Below are positions 16,887-25,312 of a DNA stretch of 64,000 bases, piece by piece. The stretch spans positions 620,810 to 684,809 of the forward strand of contig NZ_KQ955209.1 of NCBI RefSeq assembly GCF_001546115.1. The letters run 5' to 3'. The notes under the pieces are model-generated. The model made no database searches. It was not told the DNA's origin and was given only the letters and a program-made list of their open reading frames with translations. The stretch's first letter is position 1, and each line of letters opens with the position of its first letter. The position numbers and the translations under genes were made by a program. The stretch is from Paracoccus aminovorans (GTDB lineage Bacteria; Pseudomonadota; Alphaproteobacteria; Rhodobacterales; Rhodobacteraceae).

Positions 16887-17579
16887 TCATGTGCTGACCA
16901 GATGGCCGTCGCGCAGGTGGATCAGGCGGTCGAAACGGTCGAAGATCTTTTCGTCATGGGTGACGGTCACGATGCAGGCTTCCTGCTCGACCGCGAGCTT
17001 GCGCATGAGGTCCATCACCAGCCCGGCGCGGGCGCCGTCGAGGGCTGCGGTGGGTTCGTCGGCAAGGATAATGCGAGGGCGGTTGGCCAGCGCGCGGGCA
17101 ATCGCCACACGCTGCGCTTCGCCGCCCGACAGCAGCGCCGGCTTGACCATCGCGCGGTGGCCGACTTCGAGATAGTCCAGGAGTTCGCGCGCCCGCGTCC
17201 GGCCTTCCTCGGCGGCCAGGCCGGCAAGATCGAGCACGACCGCGACATTCTCCTGCGCCGTCAGGAAGGGCAGCAGGTTGTGACTCTGGAAGATGAAGCC
17301 GATCTTGTCGAGACGCAGCCGCCTCAGGTCGCGCCGCAGCCATTTGCCGTCGAAGACCGGCTCGCCGTCCAGCACCACTCGTCCCGCCGATGGGGCGAGG
17401 ATGCAGCCAATGATGTTGAGCAGCGTCGTCTTGCCCGAACCGGACGGACCGAGCAGTGCGATCACCTCGCCGGCCCGCACGGTCAGATCGACCGCGCGCA
17501 GGGCATCGACGCGGGTTTCGCCCTCGCCGAAATGCTTGGCTACGTTCGAGACCTCGATGAGGATGTCGCCGAGCGCCAT
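16887..17579 (-). CDS. ABC transporter ATP-binding protein (LolD/MacB type)
   Basis: A 230-residue ATPase with Walker A GPSGSGKTT (near 44), Q-loop FIFQSHNLLPF, signature LLSGGEAQRVAIARAL, Walker B IILADEPTAALD and switch histidine VTHDEKIF. It powers the FtsX-type permease encoded immediately upstream (5 bp apart). The start MALGDILIEVSNV was chosen at 17579, because longer starts run into the permease gene. Confidence 0.92.
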   Translation of the reverse strand: MALGDILIEVSNVAKHFGEGETRVDALRAVDLTVRAGEVIALLGPSGSGKTTLLNIIGCILAPSAGRVVLDGEPVFDGKWLRRDLRRLRLDKIGFIFQSHNLLPFLTAQENVAVVLDLAGLAAEEGRTRARELLDYLEVGHRAMVKPALLSGGEAQRVAIARALANRPRIILADEPTAALDGARAGLVMDLMRKLAVEQEACIVTVTHDEKIFDRFDRLIHLRDGHLVST

Positions 17580-17584
17580 GTCGG

Positions 17585-18718
17585 TCAGCTCCCGAGCGCT
17601 GTGGCCGGGTCGACCTTCATCGCCGCCCGCACGCCGAGCGCCGAGGATAGAAGACAGACGGCGGCGATGATGCCGGCAAGGACCATGACGTTGAACGGCT
17701 CCAGCACCACGCGACGGGGAAAATAGTCCTTCACCGTAAGGATCAGCATCAGGCCGATCCCCCAGCCTGAGGCGCCGAGGATCAGCGCCTGCTGCACGAT
17801 CAGCGCGATGATGGTGCGGTCGGGCGCGCCGATCAGCTTCAGCGTGGCGATCTGCTTCAGCTTCTCCATGGTCATCGTGTAGATGATGAGGGCGATCACC
17901 ACGGCGCTGACGGAGAGAAGGATGCCGAGGAACAGCCCGATCTGGCGGCGCGCCTTGTCGACCACCGAGGCGAGCAGCAGTTCCTCCTGTTCGGCCTGGG
18001 TCATGGCGGCGAGGTGCTTCCATTGGCGCACGGTCGCGGTCAGCAGATCGACATCGGCGCCCGGCGACATGCGGGCAATTATGGCGGCGACCGATGCGGA
18101 CTTGACAGAGACAGCCCCGCGCGCGGCCTGCACCCGCTGGGCGGCGGGGTCGAGTTCAGTCTGAAGCGCCATCGCGTCGGCCAGCGTCACATAGACCGCC
18201 GGATCCCCGCCCGAGTTCATAGCCCCTTCGACCAGCCCGACCACGGTAAAGCGGTCGCGCCCGAGCCGGATCGTCTCGCCGGGCAGCAGGCCGGTCTTGC
18301 GGTCGGCCACCAGTTCGAAATGGCCCGCGCCGATGCCGCGCCCCTCGGCGATCGCCTGCGGCCCGCCCGGGCGGCCCGGATCGTAGCCGACGACATAGAG
18401 TCGCAGTGTGCGCCCGGCATGAGGCGCTTCGACGTTCTGGTAGTTGACCGCACCGGCCTCGGCCACGCCGGGCATTCGCGCCACCGCGTCGCGCGTGTCG
18501 ACGGGGATGCTGGAGGCTTCCGCGAACGGTCCCTTGGTGCCGGCCTCCACCACCCAGACATCTGCGGCCGGTGCCTTTACCACCGCCAGCGCGTCCGAGA
18601 CGAGGCCGTTGTAGATGCCGATCATCGCCAGCACGACCGTCATCAGCAGCCCCAGCCCGAAACAGGTGAGGACGAAGCGGAACAGCCCGTGGCGGATGTC
18701 CTTGAGCGCAAGGTTCAT
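17585..18718 (-). CDS. ABC transporter permease, FtsX/DevC type
   Basis: A 377-residue FtsX-family permease with one helix near residues 17-38, a large periplasmic domain of about 210 residues, and three C-terminal helices (about 256-282, 307-330 and 342-362). The order HlyD-permease-ATPase and the sequence MNLALKDIRHGLFRF match DevBCA-type exporters, which work as mechanotransmission or lipid/hydrophobic compound efflux systems. The start overlaps the adaptor stop by 4 bp. Confidence 0.88.
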   Translation of the reverse strand: MNLALKDIRHGLFRFVLTCFGLGLLMTVVLAMIGIYNGLVSDALAVVKAPAADVWVVEAGTKGPFAEASSIPVDTRDAVARMPGVAEAGAVNYQNVEAPHAGRTLRLYVVGYDPGRPGGPQAIAEGRGIGAGHFELVADRKTGLLPGETIRLGRDRFTVVGLVEGAMNSGGDPAVYVTLADAMALQTELDPAAQRVQAARGAVSVKSASVAAIIARMSPGADVDLLTATVRQWKHLAAMTQAEQEELLLASVVDKARRQIGLFLGILLSVSAVVIALIIYTMTMEKLKQIATLKLIGAPDRTIIALIVQQALILGASGWGIGLMLILTVKDYFPRRVVLEPFNVMVLAGIIAAVCLLSSALGVRAAMKVDPATALGS

Positions 18719-19860
18719 GTCGCCCCGCCGATGCGCGCGCGGCGGCCCTCGGCCGCGCCCGCCGGCGGGCGGGCGACGATGGCGGCGCCGTCCGGCAGGC
18801 CGCCCGTGACCTCGACCCGGCCGCGGTCGTCGCGGGCGCCGAACGTCAGTTCCACCCGCGCGAGGCGTCCGTCCCGCACGGTCCAGACCGTGCCGCGATG
18901 CCCGTCGAAGCCGGTGATCGCCACCTCCGGCACCATCAGCGCACTGGCGCGGGTGCCGGTGGTGATGCGCACCTCGGCCTGTTCGCCGAGGAACATCTCG
19001 GCCGGACAGTCGGCGCAGGTCACCCAGACGCGGCGTTCCTCGTTCACCCGGTCGCTTTCGAGGCCGATGCGGGCGATGGCGCCGTGGAATTCGGCCGAGG
19101 GCTGCGACCGCAGCCGGATCGTGGCCGGCTGGCCCGCGACGAGCTGCCCGGCCCGTTCCTCGTCGACATAGGCCTGGATCCAGATGGTGGCCGGGTCGAT
19201 CAGGGTGAAGATCGCATCGCCCGCCTTCACCACCGTGCCCGGCTCGGCATGGCGGGCGACGACCAGCGCGTCATAGGGGGCAAGCAGGCGGTGGTGGGCG
19301 AGAAGGGCTTCCTCCTGCCGCAGGGCCGCCGCCGCGTCGAGGCCCTGCGCCCGGATCACTGCCACATCAGCCTCGGCCACGGCCAGATCGGCGCGGGCCA
19401 CATCCTCGTCGCGTTGCGCTTCCTCGGCGCGTTGGACCGACGCAATATCACGCTGTACCAACCCTTGCTGGCGGCGGTTCGCCGCTTCGCGCTCGGCCAG
19501 AACGGCATGGGCGCGCACCACCGCTGCGGTGGCCTTGGCAAGATTGGCCTCATTGGCCGTCACCGCTGCGCCCGCGCGGGCAACGCGCGCTTCCTGCTCG
19601 GCAGAGTGAAGGACGGCCAGTTCCTGCCCCTTGGCCACGCTGTCCCCGGCATCGGCGGCCAGCGAGGCCAAGGCAGCGCCCACCTCGAAGCCGACACGGC
19701 TGAGTATCCGCGCCTCGACGGTGCCGAGCCCGTAGATGCGAAGGTCGACATCATGTTCGGGCTGAACGACCACCACCGTCAGCGGACGTTCGGTGAAGAT
19801 CAGAAAGCCGGCAGCGACAGCCGCCGCCAGAAGAAGACCCGACAGCCAGATGCGCCGCAT
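18715..19860 (-). CDS. HlyD-family periplasmic adaptor (DevB type)
   Basis: A 381-residue membrane-fusion protein: an N-terminal anchor (WLSGLLLAAAVAAGFLIF), a split lipoyl/barrel region, a long alpha-helical hairpin of about 100 residues rich in Ala, Glu and Arg (residues 110-200), then PYDALVVARHAEPGTVVKAGD and a beta-barrel domain. It should bridge the inner-membrane permease to an outer-membrane channel that is not encoded nearby. It lies 3 bp after the TetR stop. Confidence 0.9.
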   Translation of the reverse strand: MRRIWLSGLLLAAAVAAGFLIFTERPLTVVVVQPEHDVDLRIYGLGTVEARILSRVGFEVGAALASLAADAGDSVAKGQELAVLHSAEQEARVARAGAAVTANEANLAKATAAVVRAHAVLAEREAANRRQQGLVQRDIASVQRAEEAQRDEDVARADLAVAEADVAVIRAQGLDAAAALRQEEALLAHHRLLAPYDALVVARHAEPGTVVKAGDAIFTLIDPATIWIQAYVDEERAGQLVAGQPATIRLRSQPSAEFHGAIARIGLESDRVNEERRVWVTCADCPAEMFLGEQAEVRITTGTRASALMVPEVAITGFDGHRGTVWTVRDGRLARVELTFGARDDRGRVEVTGGLPDGAAIVARPPAGAAEGRRARIGGAT

Positions 19861-19863
19861 CGT

Positions 19864-20460
19864 CTATTCTCCTTCCGCAGCCAAAAGCCGGCACTGTGCG
19901 TCGAACAGGCGCAGCCCCTCGGCTCGCAAGTCGAAATCGCGGGCGCCGAGCGCCCAGCGGATCGCCACGCCCTGCACGAGCGACGTCAGCAGCGCCGCCG
20001 CATCGTTTGCGGCGATGTCGCCGCGCAACGCGCCGGTTTTCTGGCCGGCTCTGACCTCCATCGCCAGAAGGCCGTGGAAGGTCGTGAGCCTGCCGTGAAA
20101 GGTGGCGCGCAGCTCCGCATTGGTGACATTCAACTCACGCGAAAACAGCAGCATCGGCAGCGCGGGGGTCGCGTCGATCTGCGCGAATTGTGCGGAAATC
20201 AGTGCACGCAACCTGACGACCGGCGTGTCTCCGAGGCGCAATGCATCCTCCCACGCCGTTGCCAGCCCCTCGGCCACATGCTCGGCAACGGCCTGCCAGA
20301 GTGCCGCCTTGGTCGGGAAGTGCCGGAACAGCGCGGCCTGCGTGACGCCGATCTGCGACGCGACCGCCCCCGTCGTCACCCGGTCCGGTCCGATCCGGTC
20401 GGCCAGGTCGAGCACGGTGGCCACGATCTCGGCCTTGCGAAGCTCCGCTGACTTTCGCAC
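19864..20460 (-). CDS. TetR/AcrR-family repressor of the export operon
   Basis: A 198-residue regulator with an N-terminal HTH (VTTGAVASQIGVTQAALFRHFPTKAALWQAV) and a TetR C-terminal ligand domain. It is the first gene of a four-gene operon (tetR-hlyD-permease-ATPase), with gaps of 3 bp, a 4-bp overlap and 5 bp. A palindrome immediately upstream of its start (20475-20494) is the likely autoregulatory operator. The inducer is unknown. Confidence 0.92.
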   Translation of the reverse strand: MRKSAELRKAEIVATVLDLADRIGPDRVTTGAVASQIGVTQAALFRHFPTKAALWQAVAEHVAEGLATAWEDALRLGDTPVVRLRALISAQFAQIDATPALPMLLFSRELNVTNAELRATFHGRLTTFHGLLAMEVRAGQKTGALRGDIAANDAAALLTSLVQGVAIRWALGARDFDLRAEGLRLFDAQCRLLAAEGE

Positions 20461-20474
20461 GGGGCACCCCGTTA

Positions 20475-20494
20475 GTTAGTGAGTAGTCACAAAC
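20475..20494. promoter_or_regulatory. Candidate TetR operator
   Basis: GTTAGTGA-GTAG-TCACAAAC is an inverted repeat with 7 of 8 bases matching between arms, centred about 24 bp upstream of the TetR ATG. The size and symmetry fit TetR-family operators, and the position suits autorepression. Confidence 0.55.
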
Positions 20495-20577
20495 ATATTT
20501 AGGCAGCCCCATGCGATGCGTCAATCACTGGGCATCATTTTCTGCATGCATTGATTGCCGCGACACCGGGAACTAGG

Positions 20578-20817
20578 TCATGTTGACAAATGGCGGAGCC
20601 AGAGGCGGATCGACGTGATATCGATGAAGCCAAGGAAGCTTTCGGCGGTCTTGTCGTAGCGGGTGGCGACACGGCGAGCGTTCTTGAGCTTGTTGAAGCA
20701 CCGCTCGACAAGGTTCCGCAGCCGGTAGAGCCTGCGATCGACAGCGACACGGAGCCTGCGAGACTTGCGCATCGGGACCACCGGCAGGATGCTACGCGCC
20801 TCCATGGTTTTGCGAAC
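20578..20817 (-). pseudogene. IS5-family transposase C-terminal remnant
   Basis: About 80 residues of an IS5-like (IS427-group) DDE transposase end are readable: RNLVERCFNKLKNARRVATR, then YDKTAESFLGFIDITSIRLW. The pattern Y-R-x-R-N-x-x-E-R-x-F-x-x-L-K is the catalytic Glu region. The N-terminal two thirds are missing, because the IS3 element at 20818 abuts it directly and no matching sequence appears on its far side. Confidence 0.8.
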
Positions 20818-20897
20818 TGAGCTGCTCCCCGGAAATCGGACAGTGACGGAAGCTACGATCTGACGTTTGCTGGTCTCCAAGAACGAGGAGATCAGGA

Positions 20898-21194
20898 ATG
20901 CGGAAACGCAGAAACCATGACGCGGGCTTCAAGGCGCGCGTGGCGCTCGAGGCCGTTAAGGGCGAGCGCACTGTGTCAGAGCTGGCGGGCGAATACGGCG
21001 TGCATCCGACGATGATCCATCAATGGAAGAAGGCGCTGCTCGACGGAGCTGCGGATATCTTCGAGCGCGGCGGCAAGAAGCCCTCGACGGAGGTGGATGA
21101 AGAGACGGTCCGATCACTGCATGCCAAGATCGGGGAGCTGGCTGTCGCCAACGATTTTTTGTCACGAAAGCTCAAGCCGTGGACCGGAAAGTGA
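20898..21194 (+). CDS. IS3-family transposase OrfA
   Basis: A 98-residue HTH_Tnp_1 protein starting MRKRRNHDAGFKARVALEAV, with a helix-turn-helix ELAGEYGVHPTMIHQWKKAL and a C-terminal coiled coil (ETVRSLHAKIGELAVANDFL). It shares little sequence with the OrfA at 888, so the two IS3 elements belong to different subgroups. Its 3' end contains a T-TTT-TTG slippery heptamer. Confidence 0.9.
   Translation: MRKRRNHDAGFKARVALEAVKGERTVSELAGEYGVHPTMIHQWKKALLDGAADIFERGGKKPSTEVDEETVRSLHAKIGELAVANDFLSRKLKPWTGK
21155..21161 (+). other. Programmed -1 frameshift heptamer T-TTT-TTG
   Basis: In the OrfA frame the sequence reads GAT TTT TTG, which is a canonical X-XXY-YYZ slippery site. After a -1 slip, the frame is open into OrfB (V-T-K-A-Q-A-V-D-R-K-V). 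This would yield an OrfAB fusion transposase, as is usual for IS3 elements. Confidence 0.7.
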
Positions 21195-22045
21195 GGCGTG
21201 GGATGATCGAACGGAACCACCCGGCGCTGTCCATCGGGGCGCAGTGCCGCCTGCTGTCGATCTCGCGCTCGTCGTTCTACCACGAGCCGGCTGGAGAGAC
21301 GGATCAGAACCTCGGCCTGATGCGGCTGATCGACCGGCAGTTCCTCGACACGCCGTTCTATGGGGTTCGCCAGATGACCTGGCACCTGCAGAACGAAGGC
21401 CATGGCGTGAACCAGAAGCGCATTCGGCGGCTCATGCGACTTATGCGCCTGATGCCGATCTATCAGAAGCCCAACACCAGCAAGCCGAGGAAGGGCCACA
21501 AGACCTGGCCCTACCTGCTGGGCGGGCTGCGGGTGGATCGTCCCGGCCAGGTCTGGTGCGCCGATATCACCTACCTGCCGATGCGGCGCGGCTTCCTGTA
21601 TCTGGTGGCCATCATGGACTGGTTCACACGCAAGGTTCTGGCCTGGCGCATCTCGAACACGCTGGAGGCCGACTTCTGCGTTGAGGCGCTGAAGGAGGCC
21701 ATCCACCGCTTCGGCGCGCCGGGGATCATGAACACTGACCAGGGCAGCCAGTTCACGTCCTTCGCCTGGACAGATCGGCTAAAGCGCGTCGGCACCCGCA
21801 TCTCGATGGACGGCAAGGGGCGGTGCATCGACAATGTCTTCATCGAGCGCCTGTGGCGGTCCCTGAAATACGAATGCGTCTACCTGCATGCCTGGGAAAC
21901 GGGGTCACAGGCCAAGGCTGCCATTGGCCGATGGATCACCTTCTACAACCACCAGAGGCCCCACACCGCCCATGGTGGACGGCCACCCGCCGTGGTTTAC
22001 TTCAACAATATCGAAATCGATCAGCAAGCGCAGGCAGTAGCTTAA
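21179..22045 (+). CDS. IS3-family transposase OrfB
   Basis: A 288-residue catalytic subunit, expressed alone or as the -1 fusion with OrfA. DDE residues: D in WCADITYLPM, D in MNTDQGSQFTS, and E in IERLWRSLKYE. It ends with the family-typical FYNHQRPHTAHGGRPPAVVY. It overlaps OrfA by 16 bp in the -1 frame. It appears intact. Confidence 0.92.
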   Translation: MDRKVRRGMIERNHPALSIGAQCRLLSISRSSFYHEPAGETDQNLGLMRLIDRQFLDTPFYGVRQMTWHLQNEGHGVNQKRIRRLMRLMRLMPIYQKPNTSKPRKGHKTWPYLLGGLRVDRPGQVWCADITYLPMRRGFLYLVAIMDWFTRKVLAWRISNTLEADFCVEALKEAIHRFGAPGIMNTDQGSQFTSFAWTDRLKRVGTRISMDGKGRCIDNVFIERLWRSLKYECVYLHAWETGSQAKAAIGRWITFYNHQRPHTAHGGRPPAVVYFNNIEIDQQAQAVA

Positions 22046-22163
22046 ATATCCCCGAAAACTGTCCAAGGAGCGGGGAGTAGCTCAGCTCAGGCCATGCGGC
22101 AACCAATCGCCCTGGTGACACGTTTAACGCGATGGGAACCACATAGCTGGAGGGGCGAAGCAC

Positions 22164-22238
22164 ATGCATTCGATAATTTACCTGGTCGGCCTGGTCGTCG
22201 TTGTCCTTTTTATCTTGTCTTTGCTGGGGTTACGCTGA
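22164..22238 (+). CDS. 24-residue single-helix membrane peptide
   Basis: ATG at 22164, with GGAGGGGCG about 8 bp upstream, encodes a peptide that is almost entirely a membrane helix: MHSIIYLVGLVVVV, then LFILSLLGLR. The stop TGA shares its last base with the ATG of the next gene (TGATG), a classical coupling arrangement. Similar short hydrophobic genes occur in alphaproteobacteria, but I cannot assign a function. It is too short for most gene callers. Confidence 0.6.
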   Translation: MHSIIYLVGLVVVVLFILSLLGLR

Positions 22239-23335
22239 TGGCCGAGATCGACATTCCGCAAAAATCCGCTGGCAGCTACGTCGATTGGGCAGCTGTCTTT
22301 GCCGGGGCAGTGGTGGCGGCGGGCCTCGCCGTCGTCTTCACCACATTTGCTGCAGCTTTGGGACTGGGCTCGGTCTCGGTCGGGGAAGATGGCGGCATAA
22401 GCATGGGCTGGCTCATCGTTACCGCGCTGTTCGCCGTGATCTCGCTGGTCGCGGCGAACTGGCTGGGGGGCTATATCGCGGGCCGGATGCGTCGTCCCGT
22501 CGGCGCCGCCACGGGCGATGAGGTGAGCGTCCGCGACGGCATCAACGGCCTGGCTGTCTGGGGCATCGGCATCATCGTCAGCGCCGTTCTGGCGACATCC
22601 GCCGTGACGGGCGGCCTGCGTGCGGCCGGAAGCGCCGTCGAAACCGCCGCGCAAGCCACCGGATCGGCCGTAGGCGGGATCGCCCAGGGCGCCGGCCAGC
22701 TGGCCGGAGGCGTGGTCTCGGGTGCGGGTCAGGCGATCGGCGGCATGGCGCAGGGCGTCGGCCAGGCCGCTGCCCCAGCACTGGAGGATGCCATGCCCGC
22801 AGGGATGCAGGCCAATCCGCTGGACTATATCACCGATACCCTGCTGCGACCGGATGGCCAGAGCCCGGCGACCACGCTGCAACAGGACGCGGCGGCCGAT
22901 GCGACCGAGACCCAGCGCCAGATGGTGGGCATCTTCGCGAACTTGGTCCGCACCGGGGAAATCTCGGATGCCGATCGCGATTACCTTCGCCAGCAGGTCG
23001 CCGCCCGCACCGGGCTGAGCGAGCAGGAGGTCAATGCCCGCGTGGACGAGGCGGTGAACCGGGCGCAGGCGATCCGGCAGGAAGCCGAGAAGAAGATCGA
23101 GGAGGCCAAGGCTCAGGCCGAACAGCTGAAGGCCGAAGCCGAACAGCGCCTTGAGGAAGCGAAGCAGCAGGCGGCCGATGCGGCCGAGAAGGCGCGCATC
23201 ACGAGCATCCTGACCGCCTTCCTGCTTGCGGCGTCCGCCCTTGTCGCCGCCGCCGCGGCCTATATCGGCGCCGTCCATGGCGGCCGGGACCGCGACGACG
23301 GCCGGGTGTGGGGCGGGCTGTCCTATCGCCGTTAG
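22238..23335 (+). CDS. Multi-pass membrane protein with glycine-rich and coiled-coil regions
   Basis: A 365-residue protein of unknown function. Helices lie at about 18-44, 57-81 and 104-125. Residues 127-180 are a Gly/Ala/Gln-rich repeat tract with GQ spaced roughly every 8-11 residues (GIAQGAGQLAGG, GMAQGVGQAAAP). Residues 270-316 form a charged coiled coil (EAEKKIEEAKAQAEQLKAEA), and a final helix is at about 317-342. It is translationally coupled to the 24-residue peptide. The start at 22238 is preferred to an upstream in-frame ATG at 22094, because the coupled ATG begins a natural cytosolic N-terminus. Confidence 0.75.
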   Translation: MAEIDIPQKSAGSYVDWAAVFAGAVVAAGLAVVFTTFAAALGLGSVSVGEDGGISMGWLIVTALFAVISLVAANWLGGYIAGRMRRPVGAATGDEVSVRDGINGLAVWGIGIIVSAVLATSAVTGGLRAAGSAVETAAQATGSAVGGIAQGAGQLAGGVVSGAGQAIGGMAQGVGQAAAPALEDAMPAGMQANPLDYITDTLLRPDGQSPATTLQQDAAADATETQRQMVGIFANLVRTGEISDADRDYLRQQVAARTGLSEQEVNARVDEAVNRAQAIRQEAEKKIEEAKAQAEQLKAEAEQRLEEAKQQAADAAEKARITSILTAFLLAASALVAAAAAYIGAVHGGRDRDDGRVWGGLSYRR

Positions 23336-23344
23336 ACGCAAAAA

Positions 23345-23375
23345 GCCTCCGCCCCGGGTAGCCCGGAGCGGAGGC
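23345..23375. terminator. Strong GC hairpin after the membrane protein gene
   Basis: An 8-bp stem GCCTCCGC / GCGGAGGC is extended by an inner CCGGG / CCCGG pairing. The A-tract lies before the stem on the plus strand, giving TTTTT after it on the minus strand. The hairpin could stop transcription from either side, but the classical T-tract is on the minus strand. Confidence 0.5.
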
Positions 23376-23541
23376 TATGGCAACAATCCGAGCATCAGCG
23401 GTTTGGGCGTCGGGCGCGTTTTTCCTGTTCGCGCGGGGGCACGACCCGAAGCCGCAAGCGCGAAACGCCTTTTTGGCGGGAACATTCCGGCGCTTGCCCG
23501 GTTGTCAGCCGCGCCGCCATGGCGCAGGGGAGGAATCGAAT

Positions 23542-23991
23542 ATGAAGGTATCGCTGAAAGTTCTTATAGCCGGATTGTCCTTGGCCGCTGTCAGCAGCGC
23601 TTATGCCGATTGCGCAGCCGATCTGGCGCAGATGGAAAGCGGAATGCCACAGCAGGCCGCCGAGGGGATAGCGAAGGACGGCTCGACGGCGCCGATGCAA
23701 AAGCCCGATCAGGCCCAGGCTGGCGACAGCAACGGGCAGGAAGGCAACCAGATCGCCAAGGATGGCTCCACCGCTCCGCTTCAAGATGCCGGCAGTAATG
23801 TCGCTGATCGGGCGATGTCGGGCGAGGATGCGCAAGCCCAGCAAGAGGGCGACACCACGGCTGCGGAACAGGCACAGGCCGAGACCGGCTCGGACGCCCA
23901 TGCTGCGGCGTTGAAAGAGGCCCGCGCGGCGCTGGAAAAGGGTGACGAGGCTGCCTGCCAGGCCGCGCTGGAGAAGGCGAAAGCGTCCTGA
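23542..23991 (+). CDS. Exported Ala/Gln-rich protein with repeated IAKDGSTAP motif
   Basis: A 149-residue protein with a signal peptide (MKVSLKVLIAGLSLAAVSSAYA), a mature N-terminal Cys and a low-complexity acidic middle. The nonapeptide IAKDGSTAP occurs twice (near residues 48 and 73), and the C-terminus is helical with a second Cys (KGDEAACQAALEKAK). The start is supported by GGGGAGG 10 bp upstream. It is probably periplasmic. No family is recognised. Confidence 0.7.
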   Translation: MKVSLKVLIAGLSLAAVSSAYADCAADLAQMESGMPQQAAEGIAKDGSTAPMQKPDQAQAGDSNGQEGNQIAKDGSTAPLQDAGSNVADRAMSGEDAQAQQEGDTTAAEQAQAETGSDAHAAALKEARAALEKGDEAACQAALEKAKAS

Positions 23992-24030
23992 TCCGTTAAG
24001 CGCCACGCAGCCATTGTCCAAAGGGAAAAT

Positions 24031-24056
24031 CCGCCCCCGGCTTGAGCCGAGGGCGG
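24031..24056 (-). terminator. Terminator for the minus-strand reductase gene
   Basis: The stem CCGCCC-CGGC / GCCG-GGGCGG with loop TTGA has a run ATTTT following it on the minus strand. It lies 132 bp downstream of the minus-strand stop at 24188 and 40 bp after the plus-strand stop at 23991, so it separates convergent genes. Confidence 0.6.
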
Positions 24057-24187
24057 AAAAGTTCATTGTGCTCTCCAATAGGGCTGCGACCGCGACCTAC
24101 TCGCCGCGAGATGCACATGATCCGGCCTCGGCGCAAAGCCGATGCACCACCGGCACCAGGCGCCCGTGGCGGCCGCGGCCTGAGGGC

Positions 24188-25132
24188 TCAGCCGCCGATG
24201 ATGCCCTCGTCGCCGGATTTGCCAGCCTGCGGCGTGGCGCGCAGGTCGTTGTGGATGGCGGTCGCCGCGGTGACGGCCTGCCCCAAGGCCACGGCGATCT
24301 GGTTCAGGGAATGCACGACGTCGCCGGCGGCATAGATTCCCGGGACGCTGGTCTGCTGATGGGCGTCCACCCGGACATGCCCGAGATCGTCGCGGCGCAT
24401 GTCGATGTCGCCGCCGCCCAGGTCGCCTCGCACCACATAGCCGAGCGCCGGATAGATCACGTCGAACACAGCCCGGCTGCCGTCGCGAAGCAGGGCGACA
24501 TAGCCCTCGTCATCGGAGAGGATGCGGACGATGTCCTCGCAAAGCGTGATACCGGCCTTGGCCGCATCCGCCCGCAGCTTTGCCATGTCTGATCCGGGTG
24601 GCCATGGAAGCAGCGAAACCCGCTGCGAATAGGTCCGCAGGAAGATCGCCTCGCGCAGTGCGTGGTCGTCCCGGCCCATGACGCCGATACGCTTGTCCGT
24701 CGCCTCGTAGCCGTCGCAGACCGGGCAGACGCAGAGCGTGCGGCGGGCGATGTTCTCGTCGATCTCGGGCAGGTCGGGCAGGGTGTCCCGGACGCCGGTG
24801 GCGAGCAGCAGGCGCCGCGCCCGCAGCCGGACCGTGCCGCAGGTCGCGGCAAAGCCGCTGCCGTCGCGCATGATGGCGCTGACGCGGCCGTCGATGAAGT
24901 CCGCGCCATAGCGGACCGCCTGCCGGCGCAACCTGTCCACCAATGCGCGGCCGCTGATGCCCTCGGGGAAGCCCGGGCAGTTGTTGAGACAGGGAATCCG
25001 CAGCGCCCGGCCATCGCCCGCATCGGCGACCAGAACCCGTCTGCGGAACCGGCCGAGATAGACCGCGGCCAGCAACCCCGCCGGTCCGCCGCCGACCACC
25101 AGGCAATCGACATCTTCGGGCGCCGTGCTCAT
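24188..25132 (-). CDS. Thioredoxin-reductase-like FAD/NAD(P) oxidoreductase
   Basis: A 314-residue flavoprotein. The FAD-binding GGGPAGLLAAVYLGR lies near residue 14, NAD(P) binding near 155 (GVMGRDDHALREA, with the glycine motif weakened), and the second FAD motif is GIYAAGDVVHSLNQ near 272. The redox pair is CPVC in LCVCPVCDGYEA (residues 136-139), as in TrxR. No thioredoxin gene is adjacent. It starts 180 bp from the divergent MBL-fold gene at 25313. Confidence 0.88.
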   Translation of the reverse strand: MSTAPEDVDCLVVGGGPAGLLAAVYLGRFRRRVLVADAGDGRALRIPCLNNCPGFPEGISGRALVDRLRRQAVRYGADFIDGRVSAIMRDGSGFAATCGTVRLRARRLLLATGVRDTLPDLPEIDENIARRTLCVCPVCDGYEATDKRIGVMGRDDHALREAIFLRTYSQRVSLLPWPPGSDMAKLRADAAKAGITLCEDIVRILSDDEGYVALLRDGSRAVFDVIYPALGYVVRGDLGGGDIDMRRDDLGHVRVDAHQQTSVPGIYAAGDVVHSLNQIAVALGQAVTAATAIHNDLRATPQAGKSGDEGIIGG

Positions 25133-25312
25133 GTCGCCCACGCTCCTTTTCCTGTCCTGCAAGGCGGTGCAACCCGGGACGGCGGCGAATGTTCCCGCTG
25201 CTCGGCCGCTCGGGCCGGCCGCTGCCGCATCCGGGGTGCCGGGAACAATCCCGGGCGCAAAGGGTTCAGTCGGCCTCGCCAAGCCCTCGTCCATGATCCT
25301 GAGGAGAAAAGC

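Larger units (their letters stand above)
20818..22084 (+). mobile_element. IS3-family insertion sequence (complete, 1267 bp)
   Basis: The imperfect inverted repeats start TGAGCTGCTCCCCG at 20818 and, read inward from the right end at 22084, TGAGCTACTCCCCG; both continue to GGACAGT about 27 bp in. OrfA, OrfB and the frameshift signal are intact. No target-site duplication is apparent (AAC to the left, GCT to the right), which suggests deletion or recombination next to the element after insertion. Confidence 0.88.

Noticed and set aside
23345..24056. Hairpins as a CRISPR-like or attenuator array
   Set aside because: Only two unrelated hairpins are present, with no repeated unit or spacer structure.
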